Shown here: positions 1-13,432 of the stretch, piece after piece
Layout of the letters: every line of letters starts with the position of its first letter
Position numbering within the stretch: position 1 is the first letter of the stretch
Source: Citrobacter amalonaticus
GTDB taxonomy: Bacteria > Pseudomonadota > Gammaproteobacteria > Enterobacterales > Enterobacteriaceae
Length of the DNA stretch: 64,000 nt
Direction: 5' to 3'
Assembly: GCA_028994555.1 (NCBI GenBank)
Contig: JARDVN010000001.1
Span: 1,240,001 to 1,304,000, forward strand
Made by a program: the position numbers and the translations under genes
Notes under the pieces: model-generated
What the model was told of the DNA's origin: nothing
What the model saw: only the letters and a program-made list of their open reading frames with translations
Database searches by the model: none

Positions 1-2279
1 AGCAACGCAACCACTGATAAACACTGAGCCAACCGTGGCCCCAGCGGCGGACGCCCCTGCACAGGCAGATGAAAATCAGCCGGTGGGTCAGGTGATGCCG
101 GGCGTTCAGGGAGCGGATGCGCCGATTGTGGCGCAGAATGGCCCTTCCCGGGACGTGAAGCTGACGTTTGCGCAGATCGCGCCGCCGCCGGGCAGCATGG
201 TGCTGCGTGGTGTGAACCCTAACGGCAGTATTGAATTTGGCATGCGTAGCGATGAAGTGGTCTCCAGAGCCGTGTTGAATCTGGAGTACACCCCGTCGCC
301 GTCCCTGCTGCCGATACAGTCGCAGCTCAAAGTCTATCTGAACGATGAGCTGATGGGCGTGCTGCCGGTGACCCAAGAACAGTTGGGCAAAAAAGACGCT
401 GGCGCAAATGCCGATCAACCCGCTGTTCATCACCGACTTTAACCGTGTGCGGCTGGAGTTTGTCGGCCACTATCAGCAGGTTTGTGAAAACCCGGCCAGC
501 AGTACGCTGTGGCTGGACGTGGGGCGCAGCAGCATGCTGGACCTGACCTACCAGACGCTGGAAGTGAAAAACGATCTCTCGCACTTCCCGGTTCCGTTCT
601 TCGATCCGCGTGACAATCGTGCGGTGACGTTACCTATGGTCTTCGCCGGATCGCCGGATCGTACCCTGCAACAGGCGGCATCGATAGTTTCTTCCTGGTT
701 TGGCGCCCGTTCGGGCTGGCGTGGTCAGCACTTCCCGGTGTTGTATAACACCCTGCCGGATCGAAATGCGATCGTCTTTGCCACCAACGATAAGCGCCCG
801 GACTTCCTGCGTGAACATCCGCCGGTGAAAGGGCCAGTGATCGAAATGATCAGCCATCCGGATAACCCTTACGTGAAACTGTTGGTGGTGTTTGGTCGTG
901 ACGACAACGATCTGCTACAGGCGGCGAAAGGAATTGCCCAGGGCAACATCCTGTTCCGCGGGAGCAGCGTGGAAGTGAACGACGTGAAGCCGCTGCTGGC
1001 GCGTAAACCCTACGATGCGCCGAACTGGGTGCGTACGGATCGCCCGGTCACCTTCGGCGAACTGAAAACCTATGAAGAGCAGTTGCAGTCCACCGGGATG
1101 GAACCTGCGGCGATTAACGTCTCGCTGAACCTGCCGCCGGATCTCTATCTGCTGCGCAGTACCGGTATTGATATGAATCTCAATTACCGTTACACCACGC
1201 CGCCGACCAAAGACAGCTCGCGCATGGATATCAGCCTGAACAACCAGTTCCTGCAAGCCTTTAGTCTGACCAGCAATGAGAAGAGCAATCGTCTGCTGCT
1301 GCGTCTGCCGGTGCTGCAAGGGCTGCTGGACGGTAAAACGGATGTCGCCATTCCGGCGCTGAAGCTGGGTGCGATGAACCAGTTGCGGTTTGACTTCGAG
1401 TACATGAACCCGATGCCGGGCGGCTCGGTTGAAAACTGTATTACCTTCCAGCCGGTGCCGAACCATGTGGTGATTGGCGACGACTCCACCATCGACTTTT
1501 CGAAGTACTACCACTTTATTGCGATGCCGGATCTGCGTGCGTTTGCGAATGCGGGCTTCCCGTTCAGCCGCATGGCGGACCTGTCGGAAACCATCACCGT
1601 AATGCCGAAAACGCCGAACGAAGCGCAGATGGAAACGCTGCTTGACGCGACAGGAACGATCGGCGCACAAACCGGCTTCCCGGCGATTAACCTGACCATC
1701 ACCGATGACAGCAGCCAGATTCAGGGCAAAGATGTGGACATCCTGATTATCGGCTCGATCCCGGACAAACTGAAAGATGATAAGCGTATCGACCTGCTAG
1801 TCCAGGCGGCGCAAAGCTGGGTGAAAACGCCGATGCGCCAGACGACCTTCCCGAGCATCATGCCGGATGAAGCCGATCGCAAAGCGGATGCGCAGGCGAC
1901 GGTAACATCAAGTGGACCCATGGCTGCGGTCGTCGGCTTCCAGTCACCGTTTAACGATCAGCGTAGCGTGGTGGCGCTGCTGGCGGACAGTCCGCGTGGC
2001 TATGAGCTGCTGAACCAGGCCATCAATGACAGCGGTAAACGGGCGGCGATGTTTGGTTCCGTCTCGGTGATTCGTGAATCGGGCGTGAGCAGTTTACGCG
2101 TCGGCGATATCTACTACGTGGGTCACCTGCCGTGGTTTGAACGTCTGTGGTACGCGCTGGCTAACCATCCGGTGCTGTTAGCGGTACTGGCGGCCATCAG
2201 CGTGGTGTTACTGGCCTGGGTGCTGTGGCGTCTGCTGCGCATCATCAGTCGCCGTCGTCTCGATCCGGATCATGAGTGA
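1..2279 (+). CDS. bcsB: BcsB, cyclic di-GMP-binding cellulose synthase periplasmic subunit (5' end outside window)
   Basis: This is the periplasmic, membrane-anchored partner of the BcsA cellulose synthase; it guides the glucan through the periplasm. About 758 residues are present. The E. coli protein has about 779, so only the signal-peptide end is missing. The reading frame runs from base 2. A C-terminal membrane anchor (near LLAVLAAISVVLLAWVLWRL) ends at the stop. The frame breaks at an A run (389-394) that has six A where five are needed; with five, the conserved GKKTLAQMPINPLF stretch is restored, so I read the gene as intact with a sequencing error. bcsZ follows after 6 bases, as in the bcsABZC operon. 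Confidence 0.95.
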
Positions 2280-2285
2280 TAAAAA

Positions 2286-3392
2286 ATGAACGCGTTGCGC
2301 AGTGGGATAGTCATGGTGTTAATGCTGGCCGCACTGAGTGTACAGGCGGCCTGTAGCTGGCCTGCATGGGATCAATTTAAAAAGGATTACATCAGTCAGG
2401 AAGGGCGGGTAATTGATCCCAGCGACGCACGTAAAATCACCACCTCGGAAGGGCAAAGCTATGCGATGTTCTTTGCCCTTGCCGCTAACGATCGCCAGGC
2501 CTTTGATACGCTGCTGGCATGGACAGAGAATAATCTGGCACAAGGTTCGCTGAAAGAGCATCTGCCCGCCTGGCTGTGGGGACAGAAAGATCCCTCTACC
2601 TGGACGGTGCTGGATACCAACTCTGCCTCTGATGGCGATATCTGGATCGCGTGGTCGCTGCTGGAGGCGGGCCGCTTATGGAAAGTTGAGCGCTATACCG
2701 ACATCGGCAAAGCTTTGCTGAAACGCATTGCCAGTGAAGAAGTGGTGACGGTGCCGGGGCTGGGTTCGATGCTGTTACCCGGCAAGATTGGGTTTGCCGA
2801 AGCCAGCGCCTGGCGCTTCAACCCAAGCTATCTGCCGCCGCAACTGGCGCAATATTTCACCCGCTTCGGCGCGCCGTGGTCCACCCTGCGTGAAACCAAC
2901 CAGCGACTGCTGTTAGAAACGGCGCCGAAAGGTTTCTCGCCGGACTGGGTACGTTATGAGAAAAACAAAGGCTGGCAACTGAAGCCAGAGAAAACGCTGG
3001 TCAGCAGTTACGACGCGATTCGCGTTTATCTGTGGGCGGGCATGATGCATGACGGCGACCCGCAGAAAGCGCGGCTGCTGGCAAAATTTAAACCGATGGC
3101 AACCCTGACAACTAAAAATGGCCTCCCGCCGGAGAAAGTGGATGTCGCCAGCGGCAAAGCGCAGGGCAATGGCCCGGTGGGCTTTTCAGCGGCCTTACTG
3201 CCTTTCCTGCAAAACCGCGATGCACAAGCGGTGCAGCGACAACGCGTAACAGACCATTTCCCTGGCAGCGATGCCTATTACAGCTATGTGCTAACCCTCT
3301 TCGGACAAGGGTGGGATCAGCATCGTTATCGCTTCACCGCCAAAGGTGAGTTACTACCTGACTGGGGCCAGGAATGCGCAAGTTCAAATTAA
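2286..3392 (+). CDS. bcsZ: BcsZ, periplasmic endo-1,4-beta-glucanase (GH8)
   Basis: This secreted family 8 glycoside hydrolase cuts cellulose and is part of the bacterial cellulose operon. It has 368 residues, the normal length. Residues 1-21 form a signal peptide (hydrophobic core, cleavage near VQA-A). The catalytic acid Glu55 lies in TTSEGQSY, and the catalytic Asp is visible in [10 protein letters not shown], around residue 243. It follows bcsB by 6 bases, and its 3' end overlaps the start of bcsC by 19 bases, indicating translational coupling. No frame problem is seen. Confidence 0.96.
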   Translation: MNALRSGIVMVLMLAALSVQAACSWPAWDQFKKDYISQEGRVIDPSDARKITTSEGQSYAMFFALAANDRQAFDTLLAWTENNLAQGSLKEHLPAWLWGQKDPSTWTVLDTNSASDGDIWIAWSLLEAGRLWKVERYTDIGKALLKRIASEEVVTVPGLGSMLLPGKIGFAEASAWRFNPSYLPPQLAQYFTRFGAPWSTLRETNQRLLLETAPKGFSPDWVRYEKNKGWQLKPEKTLVSSYDAIRVYLWAGMMHDGDPQKARLLAKFKPMATLTTKNGLPPEKVDVASGKAQGNGPVGFSAALLPFLQNRDAQAVQRQRVTDHFPGSDAYYSYVLTLFGQGWDQHRYRFTAKGELLPDWGQECASSN

Positions 3393-6300
3393 GTTTACTC
3401 GGGGTGTCACTCGGCATTGCCCTGATGCCCTTTGCCGACGCCGCGCCGTCGGCGCAACAGCAGTTGCTGGAACAGGTGCGGCTGGGAGAAGCCACGCATC
3501 GTGAAGATCTGGTGCGTCAGTCGCTCTATCGCCTCGAACTGATTGACCCGAATAATCCTGACGTGATTGCCGCTCGCTTTCGTTACATGCTGCGTCAGGG
3601 CGATAACGACGGCGCGCAGAAACAGCTTAATCGACTTTCTCAGCTAGCGCCGGGTTCTAATGCCTATAAATCGTCGCAAACCACCATGTTGTTAGCGACG
3701 CCGGACGGGCGTCAGTCGTTACAGCAGGCGCGTTTACAGGCGACGACCGGGCATGCTGAGGAAGCGGTTGCCGCCTACGATAAGTTGTTCAAAGGCAACC
3801 CGCCGGAAGGCGACCTGGAAGTGGAGTACTGGAGCGCGGTGGCAAAAATTCCGGCCCGCCGCAATCAGGCTATCAACCAACTCAAGGCGATAAACGCCCG
3901 TAGTCCGGGCAACAACACGCTACAAAATACGCTGGCACAACTGCTGTTTGATAACGATCGCCAGGCCGAAGGCTTTGCGATTCTGGAGCAGATGGCGAAA
4001 TCCAATACCGGGCGCAATGCCGCCGCCACAATCTGGTACACCCAGATTAAAGATATGCCGGTCAGCGACGCCAGCGTGAAAGCGCTGCAAAAATACCTTA
4101 CGGTGTTCAGTGAAGGGGACAGCGTGACTGCGGCGCGCAGTAAGCTTAGTGAGCAGCAAAAACAGCTCTCCGATCCGGCATTCCGCGCACGTGCGCAGGG
4201 GCTGGCGGCAGTCGAAGCCGGACAGGGCGGACGGGCGGTTTCCGAATTACAGCAGGCGGTGAAAGCCAACCAAAACGACAGCGAAGCTGTGGGAGCGCTG
4301 GGGCAGGCCTATTCTCAGCGTGGCGATCGCGCCAGCGCCGTTGCCCAGTTTAAGAAAGCGCTGGCGATGGATCCGCAAAGCGGGAGTCGTAGCAAGTGGG
4401 AAAGCCTGCTGAAAGTGAACAGTTACTGGCTGGCGATTCAGCAGGGCGATGCCGCGCTGAAGGCCAATAATGTTGACCAGGCGGAACGCCTCTATCAGCA
4501 GGCCAGAAACATCGACAATACCGACAGTTATGCGGTGCTGGGGCTGGGTGATGCGGCAATGGCGCGGAAAGATTATCCGGCTGCCGAACGCTACTACCAG
4601 CAGACGCTGCGCATGGACAGAGGCAATACCAACGCGGTTCGCGGTCTGGCAAACCTTTATCGCGCGCAGTCGCCGGAAAAAGCCTCCGCGTTTATCGCCA
4701 CGCTCTCTGCCAGCCAGCGTCGCAGCATTGATGATATTGAACGCGGGCTGGAAAACGATCGTCTGGCGCAGCAGGCCGAAACGCTGGAAAACCAGGGCAA
4801 CTGGGCACAGGCGGCGGAACTGCAACGCCGTCGACTGGCGCTGGATCCGGGCAGCGTCTGGATAACGTATCGTCTGTCACGCGATCTGTGGCAGGCCGGG
4901 CAGCGCAGTCAGGCGGACGCACAGATGAGCGCGCTGGCGCGGCAAAAACCTAACGACCCGGAACAGGTTTACGCGTACGGGCTGTACCTGTCTGGCAATA
5001 ATCAGGACAGGGCGGCGCTGGCGCATATCAACAGCCTGCCGCGCAGTCAGTGGAACAGCAACATTCAGGAACTGGCAGACCGGTTGCAGAGCAATCAGGT
5101 GCTGGAAACGGCGAACCGCCTGCGCGACAGCGGTCGGGAAGCCGAGGCCGAAGCGCTGTTACGTCAACAGCCCGCCTCAACCCGTCTCGATTTAACGCTG
5201 GCCGACTGGGCGCAGCAACGCGGGGGAATACAACGCGGCGCGAGGTTCATACGACGCCGTACTGGCGCGCGAACCGGACAATGTTGATGCCATGCTGGGG
5301 CTGACGGAAGTGTATATCGCCCAGGGTGACAAGACCGCCGCGCGAGCGCAACTGGCAAAATTGCCTGCGACGCAGACGCCGTCGATCAACATGCAGCGGC
5401 GGATCGCGCTGGCGCAAATGCAGCTTGGCGATACCGCCGCAGCAAAACAGACTTTCAACACCCTGATTCCGCAGGCCAAAGCGCAGCCGCCGTCAATGGA
5501 AAGCGCAATGGTGCTGCGTGACGCCGCGAATTTCCAGGCGCAGAGCGGCGAGCCGCAGCAGGCGCTGGATACCTACAAAGACGCGATGGTGGCGTCCGGC
5601 ATTACGCCAACGCGGCCGCAGGATAACGACACCTTCACCCGTCTGACCCGCAATGATGAGAAAGATGACTGGCTCAAGCGCGGCGTGCGCAGCGATGCGG
5701 CGGATTTGTATCGTCAGCAGGATCTGAACGTCACGCTGGAGCATGACTACTGGGGGGTCGAGCGGTACCGGTGGTTATTCCGATCTGAAAGCGCATACCA
5801 CCATGCTGCATGTGGATGCGCCGTATTCGGATGGTCGTATGTTCTTCCGTACCGATCTGGTTAACATGAATGCAGGCAGCTTCTCGACCGATGCGAATGG
5901 CCGCTATGACAATAACTGGGGCACCTGTACGCTGGAAGACTGTAGCGGCAGCCGCAGCCAGTCGGATACCGGCGCAAGTGTTGCCGTTGGCTGGAAGAAT
6001 GACACCTGGAGCTGGGATATTGGCACCACGCCGATGGGCTTCAACGTCGTCGATGTGGTCGGCGGCGTCAGCTACAGCAATGATGTCGGACCGTTGGGTT
6101 ATACCCTGAACGCGCACCGCCGTCCGATTTCCAGTTCTCTGTTGGCGTTTGGCGGACAAAAAGATGCGCAGAGCCACAACGGTGACAGCAACGACGTCAA
6201 CACCGGTAAAAAATGGGGTGGCGTGCGGGCTGACGGCGGCGGGATCAGCCTCAGCTACGACAAAGGCGAAGCCAACGGCGTCTGGGCTTCACTCGGCGCC

Positions 6301-6870
6301 GATCGGTTAACCGGTAAAAACGTCGAGGATAACTGGCGCGTCCGCTGGATGACCGGTTACTACTACAAAATCATCAACGAGAATAATCGCCGCGTCACCG
6401 TGGGCCTGAACAATATGATCTGGCACTACGACAAAGACCTGAGCGGTTATTCGCTGGGCCACGGCGGCTACTACAGCCCGCAGGAATATCTCTCCTTCGC
6501 GGTGCCGGTGATGTGGCGTCAGCGGACGGAAAACTGGTCCTGGGAACTGGGCGGTTCGGTTTCCTGGTCGCATTCGCGCACCAAAACGATGCCGCGTTAT
6601 CCGTTAATGAACCTTATCCCGACGGATTACCAGCAAGAGGCAAGTGAGCAAACCAATGCCGGCGGCAGCAGTCAGGGCTTTGGTTATACCGCGCGGGCGC
6701 TTATTGAGCGTCGGGTGACTTCAAACTGGTTTGTCGGGACCGCGGTGGATATTCAACAGGCAAAAGACTACGCGCCAAGTCATTTGCTGCTATACGTTCG
6801 CTATTCCGCCGCAGGATGGCAGGGTGATATGGATTTACCGCCGCAACCGCTGGTGCCTTACGCAGACTAG
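3374..6870 (+). CDS. bcsC: BcsC, cellulose synthase outer-membrane secretin-like subunit (two +1 homopolymer frameshifts)
   Basis: BcsC carries cellulose from the periplasm across the outer membrane. A signal peptide covers residues 1-23 (ending FADA). It is followed by a long TPR domain (roughly residues 30-800) and a C-terminal beta-barrel rich in aromatic residues. Corrected length is 1164 residues, close to the E. coli 1157. The frame is broken twice: at 5222-5226 (five G, four expected, in QQRGEYNAA) and at 5752-5757 (six G, five expected, in DYWGSSGT). Removing one G at each site joins three fragments into one protein, so both look like sequencing errors. If real, they would abolish cellulose export. 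Confidence 0.94.
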
Positions 6871-6889
6871 TAAGAAAAATGATCAGGGG

Positions 6890-6913
6890 CCGGATAAGCG
6901 CAGCGCTATCCGG
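6890..6913. repeat. REP-like hairpin after bcsC
   Basis: CCGGATA at 6890-6896 is exactly complementary to TATCCGG at 6907-6913, with a GC-rich loop between. It lies in the 146-base gap between bcsC and pdeK and resembles the REP elements seen elsewhere in the window. It may protect the 3' end of the bcs mRNA. Confidence 0.6.
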
Positions 6914-7016
6914 TCGTCAATAATCAGAAACGGCCTTTTCAGACACAGCCTCTCTCAATGCCGCCGCGATCGGGTATACTCGGGCGGCAATCTGGGACAT
7001 CCGGGGGGAGACAATA

Positions 7017-9002
7017 TTGCGCGTCAGTCGCTCGTTAACAATTAAGCAGATGGCAATGGTGGCTGCCGTTGTCATGGTGTTTGTATTTCTGTTCTGCACC
7101 GTTTTGCTGTTTCATTTGGTACAGCAGAACCGCTATAACACGGCGACGCAACTGGAAAGTATTGCCCGTTCTGTTCGTGAACCTCTGTCTGCCTCAATTT
7201 TAAAAGCCGATATTCCCGGCGCCGAAGCGATTCTCGCCAGTATCAAACCGGCTGGCGTGGTGCAACGCGCCGATGTGGTGCTGCCGAACCAGTTCCAGGC
7301 GCTGCGCATGAGCTTTATCCCTGAACGCCCTGTGCCGGTGATGGTGACCCGGCTCTTCGAACTGCCGGTACAGATCTCGCTGCCCGTTTACTCGCTTGAG
7401 CGCCCGGCGAATCCGCAACCGCTGGCCTATCTGGTGCTCCAGGCGGACTCCTACCGCATGTATAAGTTTGTAATGAGCACGCTGTCTACGTTAGTGACCA
7501 TTTACTTACTTTTGTCTCTGATGCTGACGGTGGCAATTAGCTGGTGCGTAAACCGGCTGATCTTGCATCCGTTGCGCAAAATTGCGCGTGAGCTGAATAA
7601 CATTCCACAACAGGATTTGATTGGTCATCAACTGGCGTTGCCGCGTCTGCATACTGACGATGAGATTGGCTTGTTGATCCGTAGCTACAACCTCAATCAA
7701 CAGCTGCTACAGCGTCAAAGCGAAGAGTTGACGGAAAACGCGATGCGTTTCCCGGTTTCTGATTTACCGAACAAAGCGTTCCTGATGGGGTTGCTTGAGC
7801 AGGTTGTGGCGCGTCAGCAGACGACGGCGTTGATGATTGTCACCTGCGAGACGTTGCGTGATACCGCTGGGATACTGAAAGAGGCGCAGCGGGAAATTCT
7901 CCTGCTGACGCTGGTGGAAAAGCTGAAATCGGTACTGTCGCCGCGCATGGTGCTCGCGCAGATCAGCGGTTACGACTTTGCCATTATCGCCCACGGCGTC
8001 AAAGAACCCTGGCACGCTATCACGCTAGGTCAGCAAGTACTCACTATCATTAGTGAGCGTCTGCCGGTACAGGGGATCCAACTCCGCCCGAGCTGCTGTA
8101 TCGGTGTGGCGATGTATTACGGCGATCTCAGCGCTGAGCAGCTCTACGGGCGCGCGGTCTCGGCGGCCTTTACCGCCCGGCGTAAGGGCAAAAACCAGAT
8201 TCAGTTTTTCGACCCTGAACAGATGGAAGCCGCTCAGAAACGGCTTACCGAAGAGAGCGATATTCTCACCGCGCTCGATAACCACCGCTTTGCCTTGTGG
8301 TTACAACCTCAGGTGGAGATGAGCAGCGGTAACGTCGTCAGTGCCGAAGCGTTGCTGCGCCTGCAACAGCCGGACGGGAGCTGGGAGTTGCCGGAGGGGT
8401 TGATTGAGCGAATTGAATCCTGCGGCCTGATGGTGACCGTAGGACACTGGGTGCTGGAAGAGTCCTGCCGTCAGCTTGCTGCCTGGCAGGCGCGCGGGAT
8501 CACCCTGCCGCTGTCGGTCAATCTGTCGGCGCTCCAGTTGATGCACCCGAATATGGTGTCAGACATGCTGGAACTGTTAAACCGTTACCGTATCCAGCCG
8601 GGCACGCTTATTCTGGAAGTGACAGAGAGTCGACGAATCGATGACCCACATGCCGCAGTAGCCATCCTGCGCCCATTACGTAACGCCGGCGTGCGTATCG
8701 CGCTGGACGATTTCGGCATGGGCTACGCGGGGCTGCGCCAGCTTCAGCACATGAAATCCCTGCCAGTCGACGTACTGAAAATCGACAAAATGTTTGTCGA
8801 TGGTCTGCCGGAAGATAACAGCATGATCTCGGCCATTATCCTGTTGGCGCGTAGCCTGAATCTGCAGATGGTGGCGGAAGGCGTCGAGACGGAGGCACAG
8901 CGCGAATGGCTGGCGCAGGCGGGCGTGGAAATCGCTCAGGGCTTCCTTTATGCCCGTGCTGTCCCCGCCGAAACCTTTGAAGAACGTTATCTCGCAAAGT
9001 AG
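7017..9002 (+). CDS. pdeK: PdeK/HmsP-type c-di-GMP phosphodiesterase (HAMP, degenerate GGDEF, EAL)
   Basis: This inner-membrane protein (YhjK in E. coli) degrades c-di-GMP. Two membrane segments (about residues 11-35 and 150-175) flank a periplasmic region. They are followed by a HAMP linker, a GGDEF-family domain and an EAL domain (about 400-655). The GGDEF signature is replaced by SGYDF, so cyclase activity is unlikely. The EAL side is intact: SAEALLR, the metal-site DDFGMG and the KIDK motif. The start is a TTG at 7017, seven bases after a G-rich Shine-Dalgarno (GGGGGGAG). The gene is 661 residues. It sits directly downstream of cellulose genes that BcsA activates through c-di-GMP, so a local role in turning cellulose down is plausible. 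Confidence 0.93.
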   Translation: MRVSRSLTIKQMAMVAAVVMVFVFLFCTVLLFHLVQQNRYNTATQLESIARSVREPLSASILKADIPGAEAILASIKPAGVVQRADVVLPNQFQALRMSFIPERPVPVMVTRLFELPVQISLPVYSLERPANPQPLAYLVLQADSYRMYKFVMSTLSTLVTIYLLLSLMLTVAISWCVNRLILHPLRKIARELNNIPQQDLIGHQLALPRLHTDDEIGLLIRSYNLNQQLLQRQSEELTENAMRFPVSDLPNKAFLMGLLEQVVARQQTTALMIVTCETLRDTAGILKEAQREILLLTLVEKLKSVLSPRMVLAQISGYDFAIIAHGVKEPWHAITLGQQVLTIISERLPVQGIQLRPSCCIGVAMYYGDLSAEQLYGRAVSAAFTARRKGKNQIQFFDPEQMEAAQKRLTEESDILTALDNHRFALWLQPQVEMSSGNVVSAEALLRLQQPDGSWELPEGLIERIESCGLMVTVGHWVLEESCRQLAAWQARGITLPLSVNLSALQLMHPNMVSDMLELLNRYRIQPGTLILEVTESRRIDDPHAAVAILRPLRNAGVRIALDDFGMGYAGLRQLQHMKSLPVDVLKIDKMFVDGLPEDNSMISAIILLARSLNLQMVAEGVETEAQREWLAQAGVEIAQGFLYARAVPAETFEERYLAK

Positions 9003-9200
9003 GTTTTTCTTGCCCTTTGAACACCGCCTGCGGCTATTCGTGTCCAGACGGGCTGCAATTTTTTTGCCTGATGGGTAAAGAATGTAATTAAAATAGTTAT
9101 AAAAGGTCCGGCTTGTGCGAGCCAGCTCAAGGTTTTTAACATTTTTGTTTCAATTATGATCCTGGTGCATTTCTGCCTTGTTGTCTAGGTGTTATTTTAA

Positions 9201-10544
<1,344 letters not shown>

Positions 10545-10767
10545 TCTCGATACTTATGACCGCGGTCCCTTGTGGGGCTGCGGGCTCCTGCGCATAATTG
10601 ACCCCTGTGCCCGAATCCTTCAACATGGAGGTATCGGGTTTATTTCACTTCTTCCGTGACATTTTCATGTTCTTGCGGTCTAACACGAAGTGTTTTTAAC
10701 GTCATATTCAGATAAGCCCAATTGGGATTGTCTTTTTTATTACCAGGATTGTTGATCAGGGGTTCAC

Positions 10768-12261
10768 ATGCAGGGCACAAAAATTCGACTTGTCGCGGGC
10801 GGTTTGCTGATGTTGGCCACTGCTGGCTATGTGCAGGCAGATGCGCTCCAGCCTGACCCGGCATGGCAACAGGGGACGCTGGCGAATGGTTTACAGTGGC
10901 AAGTATTAGCCACCCCGCAACGCCCCAGTGACCGTATCGAGGTCCGTCTGCTGGTAAATACCGGTTCGCTCGCCGAAAGTACGCAACAGAGCGGTTTCAG
11001 TCATCTTATTCCCCGTATTGCGTTAACCCAGAGTGGCGGTCTTGATGCCACGCAGGCGCGTTCACTGTGGCAGCAAGGATTTGACCCTAAGCGTCCGATG
11101 CCCCCGGTGACCGTCTCTTACGATTCTACGCAGTACAATCTCAGCCTGCCTAACAACCGCAACGATCTACTGAAAGAGTCGCTGAACTATCTGGCGAACA
11201 CGATGGGCAAACTGGCGATCACGCCCGACGTCGTGAATCATGCGTTAAGCGCGGAGGACATGGTCACTACGCTTCCCGTCGACACCAAAGAAGGCTGGTG
11301 GCGCTATCGCCTGAAAGGGTCGGCGCTGTTGGGCCACGATCCCGCTGAACCGGTAAAAATGCCGGTAGATGCGGCGAAAGTTCACGACTTCTACCAGAAA
11401 TGGTACACCCCGGATGCGATGACGCTGATTGTTGTCGGTAACGTCGATGCGCGGTCGGTGGCCGAGCAAATCAACAAAACGTTTGGTGAACTGAAAGGGA
11501 AACGCGAAACGCCTGCGCCAGTGCCGACGCTATCGCCATTGCGCGCGGAAGCGGTAAGTATTATGACCGACGCGGTTCGCCAGGATCGTCTCTCTATAAT
11601 GTGGGATGCGCCGTGGCAGCCGATTCGCGAGTCCGCCGCGCTGTTGCGCTACTGGCGTGCGGATTTAGCGCGTGAGGCATTGTTCTGGCATGTTCAGCAG
11701 GCGTTGAGCAAGAATAACGCGAAAGACATTGGCCTCGGCTTTGACTGTCGTGTGCTGTTCCTGCGCGCCCAGTGTGGCATCAATATTGAATCACCAAACG
11801 ACAAGCTCAACAGCAATCTGAGCACCGTGGCGCGTGAACTGGCGAAAGTACGTGATAACGGCCTGCCGGAAGAAGAGTTCAATGCGCTGGTGGCGCAAAA
11901 AAATCTGGAACTGCAGAAACTGTTTGCGACCTACGCCCGTACCGATACCGATATTCTGATCAGCCAGCGCCTGCGTTCACTGCAAAATCAGGTGGTGGAT
12001 ATCGCGCCGGAGCAATACCAGCGTTTACGCCAGGACTTTCTGAACAGCCTGACCGTTGAGATGCTGAATCAGGATCTGCGCCAGCAATTGTCGCAGGAAA
12101 TGGCGCTGATTCTACTGCAGCCGAAAGGCGAGCCGGAATTCAATATGAAGGAGTTGCAGGCGACGTGGGATCAAATCATGGCGCCGGTGACTGCAGCGGC
12201 GACATCGGAAGAAACGGATGATGCGCACCCGGAAGTGACCGATATCCCGGCTGCACAGTAG
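10768..12261 (+). CDS. yhjJ: YhjJ, periplasmic M16-family zinc-protease-like protein, probably inactive
   Basis: This is a secreted M16 (pitrilysin/insulinase) family protein of 497 residues with a signal peptide at about residues 1-25 (ending VQADA). The place where active members carry HxxEH reads SHLIPRI, so the zinc-binding glutamate and second histidine are missing. A binding or chaperone-like role is more likely than proteolysis; the true function is not established. The C-terminal M16 half (DLAREALFWHVQQ onward) is well kept. It is a single gene between dctA and the REP element before kdgK. Confidence 0.92.
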   Translation: MQGTKIRLVAGGLLMLATAGYVQADALQPDPAWQQGTLANGLQWQVLATPQRPSDRIEVRLLVNTGSLAESTQQSGFSHLIPRIALTQSGGLDATQARSLWQQGFDPKRPMPPVTVSYDSTQYNLSLPNNRNDLLKESLNYLANTMGKLAITPDVVNHALSAEDMVTTLPVDTKEGWWRYRLKGSALLGHDPAEPVKMPVDAAKVHDFYQKWYTPDAMTLIVVGNVDARSVAEQINKTFGELKGKRETPAPVPTLSPLRAEAVSIMTDAVRQDRLSIMWDAPWQPIRESAALLRYWRADLAREALFWHVQQALSKNNAKDIGLGFDCRVLFLRAQCGINIESPNDKLNSNLSTVARELAKVRDNGLPEEEFNALVAQKNLELQKLFATYARTDTDILISQRLRSLQNQVVDIAPEQYQRLRQDFLNSLTVEMLNQDLRQQLSQEMALILLQPKGEPEFNMKELQATWDQIMAPVTAAATSEETDDAHPEVTDIPAAQ

Positions 12262-12263
12262 TT

Positions 12264-12344
12264 GATGGCGCTGCGCTTATCCGGCCAGGGAGAACGAGTT
12301 TCCCAGGCCGGATAAAGCGTTTACGCCGCTATCCGGCGCGGGTT
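12264..12344. repeat. BIME (two inverted REP units) between yhjJ and kdgK
   Basis: Two REP copies in opposite orientation (near 12264-12288 and 12309-12340, with GGCCGGATAAAGCG and GCTATCCGGCGC) fill the gap between convergent yhjJ and kdgK. They probably act as a shared 3' stabilising and terminating structure. Confidence 0.75.
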
Positions 12345-13275
12345 TTACTGCGGCATGGCGTCGCGTGGGATAATGGCCCCGCGATGCTGAATGACGGTGC
12401 TGGCAGTCAGGTGGCCTCGTTTGGCTGCGTTAACGGCATCGCCACCGGTTAGGCGAACGGCCAGATATCCGGCGCTGAACGAATCGCCGGCGGCAGTGGT
12501 ATCGATCACTTTCTCTTTCGGCAGTTTTACCGCAGGAACGTCGATCAGTTTTTCCCCATTAACAGACACCAGGCAAGAATCCGCACCGCGTTTCACAACC
12601 ACTTCCTGCACACCCGCGGCATGCGTACGGGCAATCACCTCTTCAACCGGCTTCATGCCCCAGAGCGCATCTTCGTCGTCCAGCGTCAGGAAGGCGATAT
12701 CGGTGCATTCCAGCATCTGCTGATACACCTGCTGAGTCTCTTCTTTGCTGGCCCACAGACGCGGACGATAGTTATTGTCAAAAATGACTTTCCCACCGTT
12801 GGCGCGGCATTCGCGCAGCAGCGACAGCAGTTTGTCACGGCTGGAAGGACTCAGGATCGCGAGACTGATACCGCTCAGGTAGAGGTAGTCAAAGGTTGCC
12901 AGCGTTTCGCAGATGGCCGCGGACTGCTCGCTCTCCAGCCAGAATTTCGCTGCCGCTTCGTTGCGCCAGTAATAGAACGTTCTTTCGCCAGTGCTGTCGG
13001 TCTCGATGTAGTAGAGGCCAGGCAGGCGGTTTTCCATGCGCTGCGTCAGCGAGGTATCCACGTTTTCGGCTTGCCATGACGACAGCATCTGCTGGCTGAA
13101 ACTGTCCGTGCCCAGTGCCGTGACGTAGTGCACGGAGAGCGCCGTAGCATCAACCTGACGGGCAATGTAAACGGAAGTATTCAATGTGTCGCCACCGAAT
13201 CCGCGCTGAACGTCTGCGCCTTTCTGTGACAGCTCAATCATGCATTCGCCAATCACGGCAATCTTTTTTGGACAT
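12345..13275 (-). CDS. kdgK: KdgK, 2-keto-3-deoxygluconate kinase (+1 frameshift at codon 4)
   Basis: KdgK phosphorylates 2-keto-3-deoxygluconate to KDPG with ATP, the step before KDPG aldolase in hexuronate breakdown. It is a PfkB-family sugar kinase with the C-terminal signature DTTAAGDSFSAGYLA, which carries the catalytic Asp. The true start is the ATG ending at 13275, giving MSKKIAVIGECMIE. The run at 13264-13269 holds six T (A on the coding strand) where five are expected, which throws the first codons out of frame and makes a falsely long reading frame reaching 13487. Corrected length is 309 residues, as in E. coli. A KdgR-like operator lies upstream. Confidence 0.95.
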
Positions 13276-13340
13276 AGTCGTGAACCTGCTTTGAAAAAGT
13301 TAGCGTTAGTGTGCGCTGTGGGTGTTAGGTGGTCAATCAT

Positions 13341-13360
13341 ATTAAAACAACGTTCCAAAA
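13341..13360 (-). promoter_or_regulatory. Candidate KdgR operator upstream of kdgK
   Basis: Read on the kdgK strand, the site is TTTTGGAACGTTGTTTTAAT. This resembles the enteric KdgR box, an imperfect palindrome of the form GAAACN(2)TGTTTC in an A/T-rich frame. It lies about 66 bases before the kdgK start. The match is by eye against remembered sites. Confidence 0.45.
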
Positions 13361-13432
13361 TTTTTCTTGAGCCAGTCCGTATTCTGCATTGATTTTTACA
13401 AAACCGTTTTCGATTTTGCGCGTGACTGAACA

